From contig JAPXFY010000031.1 of NCBI GenBank assembly GCA_030674185.1, forward strand, positions 46,185,007 through 46,249,006: a stretch of DNA of 64,000 nt, in the 5' to 3' direction. The notes below the pieces were generated by a model that searched no databases, had not been told where the DNA came from, and saw only the letters and a list, made by a program, of their open reading frames with translations. This document shows, piece after piece, positions 1-12,500 of the stretch. The stretch is from Monoplex corrugatus (taxonomy: Eukaryota > Mollusca > Gastropoda > Littorinimorpha > Ranellidae). Numbering within the stretch: the stretch's first letter is position 1; the number at the start of each line of letters is the position of its first letter. A program made the translations under genes and the position numbers.

Positions 1-3000
1 ATCCAAGTTCCATTTGAACACATAGCAGCTCTCAGTTTCTGCTTCATCATCAGCACTAGGCCACTTGAATAAGTCACCTACATCACTTTTCGCAAGGTAC
101 TTGACCATTGCCTTCTCTTTGCTGATGATCTTGGTTACAGTTCCGACATAAAAATTGTTGTCATAAAAGACAGCCACCCATTCGCCAATATGCTCGAACG
201 ATGGGGGCTGAAACTGGTCATGGCCAAAGTCTAACTCTTGGAACTCGTCGAGATGTGGTGTCCTGGCTGCTGGCTCCACGGTGTCTCCACTGTCAAGATG
301 GTCCTTCAGCGCTTGGATTAGCTCTTCAAGGGGTCCTGTCATCCTCAGCCTGCCTTTTTTCAATAAGACTGTCTTTTGGTACCTAATCTGGTCCTTGATG
401 GCTTGTAGAAGAAGGTTGGCATCCTGCCGCCTGTGCCGGCTAACCAGCCTATCAACATCATCTGCTGTATTACAGGGGCCACCAATAAGCATTAGCTTCT
501 GAATGAGTTCAGCCTTTTTTGCCGCTTCCTTTGCCTCCTTCGCAAGCTTCTTTGCCCTGGAATCAATCAGCTTCTGGCGAAGGCGGAGCATGACAGCTTC
601 TTCCTCTGCCCGATTCTGTGCACGAAGAGCCTTGCCTTTCTTTCGCCCGAAAGCCAGCAAATTTGCAGCCTCAGCTGTCCGCTTCCCTTGAAGCCACTCA
701 GATGTGTGGTTGTGGCAGAGCATATTGGTTGATGTTCGCTGGTGAGTGGTTGAGTTTCGGGCCTTGTTAATGTCATAATCAAGATCACCAAAGACATTTT
801 CTCCTAGTAGGTTGGTCAGAGGGCAATGGTCTAGTTCAGGGGGCATCTCAGCAGGCGGTCCCCCATAGATGTTTCCTGGTAGAAAGTCAGTCAGTTGTGT
901 CATGAGCTTATCACGCATTCCTGGCATCAGCTGCTGGAGCGCAGACTTGACTGCTTCCTTGTGCTGAGATGCCCACCTGTCTACAGCATCTCTGAGCCTC
1001 TGCCGCTTACCAGCTATCTCAAACTCTCCACCAAAGATGCCAGGAAATTGGGGATTAAGAAGGTCAGAAGAGTCTTGTTCCCAACTTCTCATCTTGTTGT
1101 CCATGGCCTGGATGTACTGATGTAGCTGTGTGTATTTCACTCTGCTATCAAGGAGCTCCCAGTAAGGGCCAGTGATTCGAACAAAAATCAGGGCAACAGC
1201 ACAGACAAATACCATCAACCTACTGTCCTCGAGGTCTGCTCTGAGGCTGTCTATCTTCAGGTTGTTGTGTTCGAGTGATGGAAAGAACGAGCGGAGGTGG
1301 TCATGGTGGTAAATGACAGCTGCTGCACCTTCAAAGAAACAATTAAAACGGTTGCTTCTGTAGCTTGTCACCAGACTTGTCACATCTTCTTCTTTACAAT
1401 GAGCTAGCCAGTCCTGTCTGCACCCATTTTTTTCATCACCTCTGGGGCCTACCAGGTCACAAGTGTGGTGAATGACACGATGTGTGGCGGATTCTGAGGA
1501 GTTGCCAAAGATGGTGAACCTGCTGTCCTTGTCCCTGCCAAGTTTTTCCCTGGTGACTGAGGCAGCAATGACTTCCTTCTCCATGATTTTTAATGTGGTC
1601 TCACAAGCCCTCTGCAAGCCAATAAGGAAATGGGCGTTGCAAAAGAGAAAATGAACAACAGTCTGATGGCCAATCTTTGTCTTGAGAAATTCAAGGAGGA
1701 CGGTATTGAACTTTTTCATAACTGCGGCCCTATCAGACATGACACTTGTAAGTTTAGAAAGAATTTGTCTGAAAACCTCATCCTGCACCTGCTCAGAATA
1801 TTCTGCAAATAACTCAGCCACACACCCAAGCTGGTTGATGGTAAGTTGCAGCAGTGTGGCAGAGTCTTCGGTGGCGACTGTTTTAAATCCAAATGACAGT
1901 GTTTCTGTTGGACTTATATCAAGTGTCACTTGTTGGCTTACATAGCACTTCTTCTGCCTCGATGTTGCATCGGTATGGAGGGTGATATTTGATGACTCTA
2001 GAATTTTCTCTGCTATTTGGACATTTGCGAGTACTTGCCCTTCATCTAAAATGTTACTTACAGTTTGGGCTGTTGGGAGGTCTTTTTCACCAAATTTATA
2101 ATCAAAAATGCCTTCGCCCACAATCTTAATAACATCTGAACATCTGGTAGTGGGGGTGTGGGCTTGGGAATGAAGGGCTAAGACTGTTTTTCTGATGTTG
2201 TCCTTAAATCGATTCCCTTCCTCTCTCACCCTTGTATCTATCCTCTCCTCACCCCTTGCTGCTGAAATCTCAGAATTCAAAACCTTGAGCTCTTCTTGGA
2301 GGGCAGAAATTCTTTGATCTTGTTCTTGAACACGCTGCTTCTTGCGCCGCAGATCACGCTCTAAATTATATACTGTGCGCTGATGTTCTTCTGAAGCCTC
2401 CTGTGCAGCCTCCTTTGCAGCTTTTAGGTCACCTTCAGCCTTATCAGCTCTCTTTTCAGCGCTCTTCAAGTTCTGCAGCTTGTCCTGCAATCGCTGTAGT
2501 CGCTCTGGCTGTAGCTGTTGAACTGTCAGCTTCAGGGTCCTCACCTCCTCTTGTAAACTTAAATTAAGTCGTTGCTGCTCTGTTGCGTCTTTCATCTCCT
2601 CAACCAGCTTAAACTTGTCCCTTGAAAGATCTTGCACAGTGCAACTCAGTACTGCTACCTGCTCTTCCCCTACTTTAAGCTGCTCAGATTGCTTTAGGAT
2701 CTTCTTTTCTGCTTCTTTCAATCTTACTTCAGTTTCAGTAGGTGCAGCCTTCCCACTTGACGAAGGAGCAGCTTGCAAAATAAATGGCTGACCTAGGAAA
2801 AGAGCCAAGTTCTTTTCGCGATCCTCTCCTTTTTTACGAAGGAGTTTGTCATAACTTTCTTTCATTTTCCTGATGGCGTGCTTCAGCCTTGAATTTTCTT
2901 TCTCCTTCTCCTTCTCCTCCTTTCCCTCATCCAATTTAAGCAATGTTCGCATCCAATGAACGGTGAAAAAAGCCCCACAATCCTCTCTCTTCCTAAACTG

Positions 3001-4308
3001 TTCAATGTCTAAAACCACCACATTAGTGACATCTGCTCCTGACACAGAAACAGCTTCTTTAGCAAGAAGGATATTCCTCCTCAATCCCAGCTTCTGCAGG
3101 GACGGGGAAACGAAGTCCAAGTCAAGTTGATTGTCCAGGATCTTCTGACAGGCAATGTCGTCTGCAGAGGCATCAGCAAGCATCTTCTTGAGACGAGAGA
3201 TGAGGCCCTTGATGCGATCAGCAGGGTAGCTTATATCAGGGAAGAGACGTTCAGCAAACCAATGGGTGACCTGTGAAAAAAGAAACTTTTATTAATATCA
3301 TGAACACATTATCATCAAAAGACACAAAGATCACAAGCGTAGAAAATTTATTTAAGTTCAGAAACTTTACATTAGTGCAGAAACTTTATATGAAACTTTT
3401 ATAAATCCTATTTACCCATAATAATAATAATAATAATATATTTTATTTATATAGCGCAAAATCTTGATAAAATCAAATCTAAGCGCTGAGCGTATACATG
3501 CATACATACCTACATACATATGAGCGTATACATGCATACATACATGCATACATACTTACATACATACTTACATACATAAATCTAAGCTGAGCATATACAT
3601 GCATACATACATACATACATAAATCTAAGCGTATACATACATACATACATACATACATACATACGTACGCACATGCATACATAATAATTACAACATTTAT
3701 ACAGCGCAAAATCTCGACAAAATCAAATCCAAGCGCCTGCATTAATTAAAGAATATTTTTTAGCTTATTGATATATGTTGTCACCATTGTCACAGATTAT
3801 ATGAAAAATCTAATTAATCATTAGAACTGCAGTGTTAAGCTGAAAAAAGAAAGAAAAGTTAAACGATATGACACTGATTCAACACAAGCCACAATAGATA
3901 TCACTCAAGCCAAAATATGTGCCGTTCTGCAAAAGAGTTTACAGTAGTTAACACAGAAAAACAGTTATTTCTTACATCATTGTAGGTCTTGTCTGGTGTT
4001 GTCTGGCGTAGTAGCTCCAACTGGAGGAGAAGCCTGTTTGTCAAGGCAACTTTGGGGGGATGTGGTGGTCTACCCTTCTTCCCTGGTACAAAAGAAGCCT
4101 TCAGGGCTTCAAAAATGCTGTCCCCTGTAAAAGAAAGAAAGATTGAAACATGAAATGATTGTCTCCACATTTGACATCCATGTGATAATTAAACAACAGG
4201 AAAATGTATCCATTTAAATAAATGACTTAATCATTTGATTACTTATTCCCTCTTTCCTATTCCCTATTTCATTGACACACATTTCAAAACTTGCATTATC
4301 AGAAACGT

Positions 4309-4340
<32 letters not shown>

Positions 4341-4979
4341 TAATACATGTAGGCCTATATTAAAATAAACAAGTTTAGTGATGTCAAAAATCAGGTTCAA
4401 ACTCAAGTTATCATGTATGTCTAAAGCCTGCCTGAAAGTTATTTGCAAATTGAAAAGAAATATACAATACATGAATATCATATAAATTCAGTTTATGTGA
4501 CTTGTATAGCACACTGACACAGAAAGGAGGATTCTGAAGCCTTTGCATTCTTACCCCGATAGCAGACGATGTTTTGAAACGGGGTCACATGACTAAACCT
4601 TTTTAAAATTCCAGCTACACTCTACAATTTCGTGCAAAATATTTACCTGAAGTAAGAGTAAAACATGTCTACTAAGCAATAAAAGCATTCATTTTGTGTT
4701 TGGAGCTATAAGAATAATTAATTTTGCCAGCGATGAGGGAGACCCTCTAGTCCGATGTTACACACTCGAACCAAGTAGAGCTTCTCATCTCAATCGATCG
4801 ACTTTACTCGGTCGTAACAGAAAATTATAAGCTTTTATGCCGAAGTTAAGCTACAAATCAATAAAAGAAGAAGTGTACTTACCAACAAGATCATTCAAAT
4901 TCGGTGGATCAGTCACAGGCTGATGCAAAGTCGAATCTTCGCCGATTGGGTCGGTCACAGATACATCGAGTGCAGCCAT
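1..4979 (-). CDS. Large transposase-like protein, three exons, C-terminus beyond window
   Basis: Three exons join in frame: 4979-4883 (ATG at 4979-4977), 4124-3976 and 3270 to 1, running off the window. Each junction has GT donors and AG acceptors; the phases match (1 nt + 2 nt, then phase 0). Exon 3 is open for exactly 1090 codons, so at least 1172 residues are encoded without a stop or frameshift. Visible in the protein: a KKGRPPH AT-hook-like motif near residue 50, a charged coiled coil around 190-440, TDATSRQKKCYV near 517, MSDRAAV near 595 followed by CNAHFLIGL near 628, and GEWVAVFYDNNFYVGTV near 1113. The D...D...C/NxH layout resembles the RNase H core of hAT-like transposases; the C-terminal module is common in transposon-associated proteins of invertebrates (from memory, not searched). 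Whether it is an active element, a domesticated transposase or a host protein is unresolved. The long intact frame suggests it is young or under selection. Confidence 0.82.
3421..3740. repeat. Two SINE-like fragments flanking a CATA microsatellite
   Basis: This lies in intron 2 of the large minus-strand gene. The text TTTATATAGCGCAAAATC followed by a GATAAAATCAAATCTAAGCG stretch occurs at about 3445-3488 and again, slightly diverged, at 3695-3735. Between them is a (CATA)n-rich tract at about 3495-3680. A third copy is at 6880-6920. The motif looks like the conserved tail of a short retroposon, but no complete element or target duplication is visible. Confidence 0.6.
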
Positions 4980-5590
4980 GTTTTGACGCGTCACTAGGTA
5001 AGCGCCCTTCGCTCGAAACTCACTTTGTTTATGTTCTTCTCGCGGCTCTCTCTACCGGTACAAACCGCACATCGGCTGAATATTTACATGGTTAAAAAGC
5101 TGAAATGTTCCTCTCTGTTCACATATAATTTTGGAAACGATCGATGCTTTGTTTTGAGTTGAAAATCGTCCGAACCGGTTTCAAACCGGGTTTTCAGAAC
5201 CTATTTTTAGAGCGACCTACTTCATTTAAATATCATGTGAACGAGCTGAAAGCGCTCTTTCCATTGGTGTGATTATTTTTACCGTCCAATGGCTGTACGC
5301 GTATAGAACGGGATTTAAAACCGCCCGCCTTTTTAGGTCTCATCGTCTGCCATTTTCAGACGTCAAATTCCGAAAGTGATAGACGACATTTTCAAAGTCA
5401 TCAATCTTCGGTTTTAAAACAAACAGAATAAAACGAACATGGTAGATGATAAAAAAGATATCAAATGTTTGTTTCATCAAGTTTTTATTCGATTTTATTC
5501 ACTCACAACCAGTCAATCGATGATTAAAGACAGGCTAAAATTAGGTCAAATTAACGTAGCGGACAGCCTAAGCGGGGGGCTTTTGGGAAC
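4980..5590. other. 5' flank of the large minus-strand gene
   Basis: This 600-bp non-repetitive stretch lies upstream of the ATG at 4979. It should hold the promoter and 5' UTR, but I see no clear TATA box or initiator. A plus-strand ATG at 5439 opens a 52-codon frame (start MVDDKKDIKC) ending at about 5597; it is too short and unlike anything I recognise to be called a gene. Divergent transcription from here is possible but unsupported. Confidence 0.4.
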
Positions 5591-5984
5591 CTAGTTTAAC
5601 CGATAGGCAAAACATAATCTGGTCACATACAACCATCACTGCTTTACACAACACAAATCAGTTTAAGTTTAACAGATTAGCAAAACACAGTCTGGTCACA
5701 TACATATCATACAACCATCACTGCTTTACACAACACACAATATCTGTTTAACTGATTAGCAAAACACAGTCTGGTCACATACAACCATCACCAATCCACA
5801 CAACACACAATATCTGTTTAACAGATTAGCAAGGACATGAGTATGATCATATATACAAACAACCATCATTGCTTTACACAACGCACAACATATGTCAAAC
5901 ATATTAGCAAGGACATGAGTCTGGCACACACAATACCATCCTGACTTACACAACTCACAACATATGTAAAACATGTTAGCAAGG

Positions 5985-6330
5985 ACACTAACGACACTAA
6001 TACATAAAAACGGGCCTAAATTACCTAAAATTGCTTCTGCATATATATATAGATCTGATTTCCCTAGAGCCAAAAATGCACTTAATTCATGTACCCAATT
6101 ATCAATCCTAAGACAAGTACGTAAGTTCGTAAGACTTTATCGAACACATACAGGTGAATGGACCTGTAACTTGAGCAAGGCAGAAAATGATACAATAGGA
6201 AGAAATGACAGAAAGCAAAGAGGAAGAAAGAAACAGAGTGACAGAAAACAGGAAATTTCTAGAACAGATTTTCCAGAAGGTGGGGATACTATTTATACCG
6301 AAAGAGCCGCCGGCATCCCCACAGGAGTCA
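5985..6330 (-). repeat. Dispersed repeat R1, copy 1
   Basis: Read on the minus strand this copy gives GGCTCTTTC, then ATAGTATCCCCACCTTCTGG, AGAAATTTCCTG, TTTCTGTCACTCTG, CATTTTCTGCCTTGC and GATTGATAATTGG. The same ordered blocks occur at 12.7, 30.8, 33.6, 41.4, 42.7, 44.1 and 61.1 kb. It is a medium-reiterated element of about 430 bp without coding capacity. The copies are diverged and I could not fix termini or target duplications. Confidence 0.75.
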
Positions 6331-6839
6331 CACACAACATAAGTAAAACATGTTACCAAAGACATCAGTCTGCTGACACAACCATCCTGACCTTACAAAC
6401 TTACACAACACACAACATGTACAACATGTTAGCAAGGACATTCCTGTAGTCACACACAACCATCCTGACCTTACAGACTTACACAACACACAACACACAC
6501 CATGTTAGCAAGGACATTCCTGTAGTCACACACAACCATCCTGACCTTACAAACTTACACAACACACAACATGTACAACATGTTAGCAAGGACATTCCTG
6601 TAGTCACACACAACCATCCTGACCTTACAAACTTACACAACACACAACATGTACAACATGTTAGCAAGGACATTCCTGTAGTCACACACAACCATCCTGA
6701 CCTTACAGACTTACACAACACACAACATGTACAACATGTTAGCAAGGACATTCCTGTAGTCACACACAACCATCCAGACCTTACAGACTTACACAACACA
6801 CAACATGTAAAACATGTTAGCAAGGACATAAGTATAATC

Positions 6840-6969
6840 ACACACAACCATAATAATAATAATAATAATAATTACAATATTTATATAGCGCAAAATCTTG
6901 ATAAAATCAAATCTAAGCGCTGAAGCAGACACACACGCAAGCACGCACGCACGCACGCACGCACACGCA

Positions 6970-7049
<80 letters not shown>

Positions 7050-7050
7050 T
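6840..7050. repeat. SINE-like fragment followed by GCAC/CA microsatellite
   Basis: An (ATA)n-led fragment with TTTATATAGCGCAAAATC at about 6880-6920 matches the fragments at 3.4-3.7 kb. It is followed by (GCAC)n and an uninterrupted (CA)n run to 7047. Frames across the run are low complexity. Confidence 0.7.
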
Positions 7051-7349
7051 GGCTATAAATGGGGAGAAAGAATAAAAGCAATAAAAGCAAGAATAAAAGC
7101 AATGGAAAATTACAGACTTACACAACACACAACATGTAAAACATGTTAGCAAGGACATAAGTATATCACACACAACCATCCTGACCTTACACAACTCATG
7201 TACAACTAACTCAAACTAGTCTAGTGGAAAACAAACTTGAAATGTCGAGCATATTGTTCAGTGGGGAGATTATCATCATCATTATCGTTCAAAGCCAGCC
7301 GACACATACATGTATAAATTACTTGGGTTACCGCGGACACTGCTACAGA

Positions 7350-8090
7350 AAAACTATCTAATCCTTTGACACCCGCATCCTATCCACCAGCTTCCTGCAG
7401 GATGGGGGGGGGGGGGGGGTGAGGGAGTCAATTGGTTAAGCTTTTGCTTTGCCAGCATGGTTGGCAGTGCAGGATGCTGTAAGAAAGTGTGTGGGAGACA
7501 AAGGGTTAAACGAGACAAAGTGACTCAAATCAAAGGTAGTCTTTCAAGACTAATAAAGAGTTTAAGACACTTTTAAAGTTTAACAGTCGAATCATGTGAC
7601 CAGTTACCAGAAACACAATTAAAGACTAACATGTAGATCTTCCCAAACCATACTGACCACTTGTCTGATTGTAAGTCAATCAATCAATGACCTGACTAGA
7701 TAAAACCAGATATAAATTCACAATGCATTCTTTTGCTGACCTGATAACAAGGTAAAGTACAAGGGTTGATCCAAATCTTGTCACTTACTTCACAGAACAA
7801 AAAAGGAAAGCCTAACTTGTGTGAAATTTCCAGAGCTTTAACCTTTGACTCCCGCACCCTATCCACCAACTGCAAAACCTTAACCCTTTGACTCCCTCAC
7901 CCTATCCACCATTTGCAAAAACTTGACCCTTTGACTCCCTCATCCTATCCGCCAGGTTCCTGCATGAAGCTGGTGGATAAGGTGAGGAAGTCAAAGGGTT
8001 AAGTTTTTGCTTTGCCAGCATGGTTGACAAAGATTGAAAGAAGGATGCTGGTGGGCAGGGTGCGGGAGTCAAAGGGTTAACAAATATTCT
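7350..8090. repeat. Palindromic repeat family R2, several partial copies
   Basis: Blocks reading AACCCTTTGACTCCC, ACCCTATCCACC, AGCTTCCTGCAGG and their reverse complements recur at about 7365-7510, 7845-7930, 7935-8015 and 8045-8080. They are linked by a spacer reading TTTTTGCTTTGCCAGCATGG. Other copies lie at 8.6, 20.7 and 21.4 kb. The element is essentially an inverted repeat centred on a CTGCAG, as expected of a small foldback MITE. A G-run of about 13 bases interrupts the copy near 7407. Confidence 0.7.
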
Positions 8091-8560
8091 CCTCCCTTCT
8101 CTTTAAAGAATTTCAGCTTCCCCTGCAAAGAGACAAATGCTTTTTGGTGTTCTGATTTAGATATGGTAGACATGTCCTGGATTCTTGAATTCTTCAAATA
8201 TATATATGAAAACAACAGAGACAATAACTGATATATATCAAAAGATTCTTTTTCCCTCAGCACATGGTACGCAAATATCTAGGCTGTAATGGGATTAGGC
8301 ACAATGAATTCTGTCTTGCTGCTGAACTTATATAATATGTATGCACATTATGTATTTCTTATCTACACACAAGATTTTACGGATGTTAAAACTGAGTTAA
8401 AACTATTATAAATGGATATTCTTTTCATTTCCCTTTCAAGTTTCAGAAAAAAAAGGGTTATGAATACATGCATTAGTTTGCATTCTAGAATTCTTTCTCA
8501 ATTATTACCCTACCTGTGCAAAAATCACTTGGTAAATAGCACACACACACACTAGCAAAA
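8090..8560. other. Unassigned AT-rich spacer
   Basis: This is AT-rich sequence with short frames on both strands (about 65 codons at most) that look like nothing I know. No repeat family was recognised. A short CA run lies at 8540-8551. Confidence 0.4.
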
Positions 8561-8564
8561 CCAT

Positions 8565-8725
8565 GTTAGCAAAGCAAAAACTTAACCATCTGATCCCTCA
8601 TCCTAGCCACCAGCTTCCTGCAGGCAGGAAGCTGGTGGATAGGGTAAGGCAGTTAAAGTGTATAGGCTTTTGCAGCTGGTGGATAGAGTGCAGGAGTCAA
8701 AAGGATAATAGGCCCACAGGTAGGA
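8565..8725. repeat. R2 palindromic repeat copy
   Basis: The CTCATCCTAGCCACCAGC arm and its partner GCTGGTGGATAGGG flank a CTGCAGGCAG centre near 8621, followed by a second half-copy ending GTGCAGGAGTCAAAAGG. This is the same family as at 7.4-8.1 kb. Confidence 0.7.
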
Positions 8726-9525
8726 TCAAGGTCCATTTCCATTTCCATCCGTTGAGTGTCCACAATCATCACGTTGATTATTCTGACACTTTTACAAGGG
8801 GGGTACGCAACAACAACAAAACAAAAAATACTGGTGAAGTATTATACGAGCTCCAGACGTGAACACGTCAGGTCCACGCCTGAAAGAACCCCAAACCAGT
8901 CGAACCTTGAAGGCGTCTATTAGTCTAGCCATTACAACTTGTACAAGCTACTTTCGTCTTCCAAAATAGACGACGTTATCTTATTTTTGCAGGCCTGCCT
9001 AATTTTCATTGCAAAATTAATCAGTACCTGTGTCGAAATTTCCGCTTGCCATCTGCGTGAGCCATGTCTGCACACAAAGACTTGTTTCCATCTGCAGTTC
9101 CAACACTGAACAAGGAAATATCGATTTCCTACAATCACTGACCGTCCATATTCCCGCCCCACTGTCACATGCTATCAAGTTTCTGCTCTTCAGGCGACCC
9201 CATGCCAAAAAAACAAAAACAATCTCGTCTGCAGCGTCGTGCACAACGATTGGTCGCGACGATCTTTCTTGCCTCTACCAAGTAACTTGGTAAGAGCAGG
9301 AGAAGGGACTTAATAAACTATTGTGATGCACTGCGATTTATTTATTTTTTGAGAATTTTTTAACAACTTTGATGCTCATGAAATGATGCACGACAAAAGA
9401 TTACTCAGATCAGTACGTTTCTTTTATTGAAAAGACAACATGACCAAAAAAAACAAAAACAAAAAAAAAAAGATCGCACCTTGCTCAAGGGAAGTTACTC
9501 GCCATTTATCATTTTCATAACAATA
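8725..9525. other. 5' flank of ANKRD39
   Basis: This is non-repetitive sequence upstream of the ANKRD39 start codon and should contain its promoter. Short frames on both strands here (for example about 75-87 codons around 8930-9290) overlap each other and resemble no protein I know. An A-rich tract lies at 9447-9472 just before the start codon. Confidence 0.4.
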
Positions 9526-12500
9526 ATGGCGGCACATCAACACGATCATGATTGTGGTTGTCATACTGTGTCGTCTTCAGTTCATCAGACACTTGATGAG
9601 ATGGAGTTTGAACGAGGGTTGTGGTCAGCAGCTCTTTCTGGTCTAATCGATGAAGTAGAGAAACGTCTACTGAAAGGCGACAATGTAAACGCAAAAGATA
9701 AATCTGGGTATACCGCACTGGTGAGTTGCCCCCATTTTTCCCATGACGGTGATGACCCATCGAATGAAGATCAGTTTTACGATGTTATTTTTTCAAATGG
9801 GGTTACACGTGCTGTCATCTAGTTGGATAGAAGAAAGTGGTACAGTGGAAAGCTCCTGCATAGTGGAATGAGCATTGTTTCAGTCTTATTTCCATTCAAT
9901 TGTAACCTATTCCTGTAGTGTATCACTCATAACTGAAAACACTCCGGCCTAGTGTAGAAAATAGAATACTCTTTTCAACAGCCTCAGAGCCTGTATGTGT
10001 ATGTGTATGCGCGCGCGCGTGTGTGTGTACGTGTGTGCATGTTTGTGTAAGTGAAAAATGGAGAGAATGACAGCTCGGGAGACTACTACGTGTCAAACGG
10101 ACAGACGGAAGAACTAATGAAAGTGTCCTGGAAGAACTTGATACCACCAGAAAACTACTAGCAGACATCAACAAGAGAAGACTAAATAAAATACATTGGC
10201 CATGTGTCATGCAACAAGAACACAGACCTCATGGCAACCATCTTTCAAGGAAAATCAGTGGCAAAAAGGAAGAAAGGTAGACCTCCAGTCTCATACACCG
10301 AGAACATAACCAACATCAGTGGCCTAAATATTCAAGAAATTGGCCTCAAAAGTCAAGACAGAGTGGCCTGGAGGGAGATGGTGGCATCCAGATGTGCAGC
10401 GGCCAACACTAAACCTGGTCACACCGACAGGTGAGATCTGGATTTAAAACGAGAGGCAGACTAAGGAAAACCTGGATTGTTGGCACAGAAGAGAGACTGT
10501 TGCCACAGGGGATTTCTCCATTTCAGGCTTTCGAGCTCGTTGCTGGCTGTCAGTTGTTTCTCACACTGATACCCATGATAATACAAGCAGACAGATAAGA
10601 AGAGGAAGTGTCAGGTAAAATGATCAAGCAGAATAATTTCCTTCACTTCTCTCATCCTTGTAAGTTGTATAGATCTTTCTTCCATTCTTTTTCCAGCATT
10701 ACGCCGCCCGCAACAATCATGCCGAAGTCTGTCGTCTTTTGTTGAGTCATGGGTCAGAGGTTAACGCTGTCACCAAGTCAGGCGGGTCCACGCCACTGCA
10801 CCGCGCCGCCTACACTGGTAGCTCAAACGTTGTCAGGCTGTTGCTGCAGTATAAAGCTGACCCATTGGCTGTAGACTTTGATGGCATGACACCACTACAC
10901 AAGGTATTGTGGATGGGTGTGCATATTGACGAGGGAAGGGGGGATGGGCTGGCTGTGGAGAGAAGATGGTGTGAATGGGTGGGTGGATGGGGGCTACTTA
11001 TTCTAAACAAGGACAGGCAGGCATTGTTGAGGTTGTTACTTTACTTTACTTTTACTGTTTCCTTCCGCTTGTACCAGTGGGCGTCGTGGGGAGATACAGC
11101 CGTCTGTCAGCAGCAAGGCGGGTGGCCTGGAGAAGGGACATCTCGTGAGCTCTGAGGGTGTCTGCCACGGAGTCGCTCCATCATCGTCTTGGTCTTCCTC
11201 TGGCTCTCCAGCCAGAGTATCTGGTGTTATATGCCCGAAGAGCTGGATGGTTTAGGGGCATACGTGTGAGGTGTCCGAACCACTTGATCCTCATATGTTC
11301 GATGTGTTGTACAGCAACCGCGGTAACCGACTACAGTCCGTATTTTACCGATTCAAAACACTGAATACCGACTGTGATTTAACCTGTCCTTACACAAAAC
11401 CAAAAAAAAAGTCATTGTACCGGTTGCTTCATTGACCTTTTTTCTCCCGGCCTAGTCCCATGTTCCGCATAGTGACATGAATCCACAGACATCTAAGATA
11501 TCTTAGATGTCTGTGCATGAATCACTCAACCAGTTTCCGGTAGTCTACCAGTTTGTTCCCCTCCTTCTCCTTTTCTATTAGCGCGGCTAGTGCCTATCCC
11601 ATCCCCATCCTCCCCCTTTCCCCAGCCTCCCTCCTTCCCGTAGGTCTAGTCCCCTTTCCTCTCACAGTAATCTGAACGGCATCTGGTCGGTCTCGCCCAA
11701 CCTTTCTTTCAGGGCCTGCATGACAAAAACCATAGCCTGGGATTGCTGCGCTGTTATAGGTAGGGCAATTAAAATTGATAGAACAAGCCTACTGATTTTT
11801 TTTTGTCTGTACCGGTTGCATTTTTGACATGTTATAATTGCCGTAGCTAGTACCGGCTGGGAAAAAATCTAGCGCGATCGCTGGTTGTAGGATTGGTGTT
11901 GCTCCTATCATGTCTCATATCACCTCATTTCTGATCTTGTCCTGCCTTGTCTTGTTTACTGCTTTCTTCAGGCATTTCATTTCACAGGTGACCAGTTTGC
12001 TCTCGAGGACTTTAGTTAGGGACCATGTCTGGCACTGGTATATCAGAGTTGGTAGAAAAATGGCGTTGATGAGTTTCGCCTTAGTGCTGGTGGAAATGCT
12101 GGGGTGTTTCAGGAGAGGGGCAAGTTGGTAGCTGACTGCGTTGGCTTTCTGGCATCTGGTCTCAATTTCTCTGTCTAGTTTGCCATTTTCAGTGAAGATG
12201 CTGCCCAGGTATTTAAATTCACTGGCTTGCTTCAACTGGGTTCCGTTGATTTTGATATCCAGTTTGTTTGGTCTCTTACTGACAGTCATGACCTCAGTCT
12301 TGCTGACGCTGATCTTCATGTTGTTGGTTCAACCTTAACCTCAACCAGCAACATAAGGTTGAGGTTGTTAATCCTTATAAAATGCAGTGTGTGAAGTTTG
12401 TGATTCAGCTGGGAATCTTGCTCAAGAAAAAAATCTTTGTGCCCATGCTTCAAGTTCACTTAGTCATGAATGGTCACCCGACTATGTAGGGCTGAAGAAG

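Larger units (their letters stand above)
5590..7195. repeat. Composite 78-bp minisatellite interrupted by an R1 copy and a CA tract
   Basis: Units contain ACAACATGTTAGCAAGGACA and CACACACAACCATCCTGACC. The five units at about 6370-6830 are nearly identical with a 78-bp period. Units at 5590-5970 are shorter (about 65-72 bp) and more diverged, and one more unit lies at 7110-7190. The array runs directly into the minus-strand R1 repeat at 5985-6330, so the unit appears to be an expansion of the 3' part of that element. ORFs across it are repeat artefacts. Confidence 0.85.

Noticed and set aside
8932..9293. Three overlapping 75-87 codon frames upstream of ANKRD39
   Set aside because: They occupy both strands of the same DNA, none resembles a protein, and the region is a promoter candidate.
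9923..10210. 95-codon minus-strand frame in ANKRD39 intron 1
   Set aside because: It consists of reverse-strand LINE and GT repeat sequence with no family resemblance.
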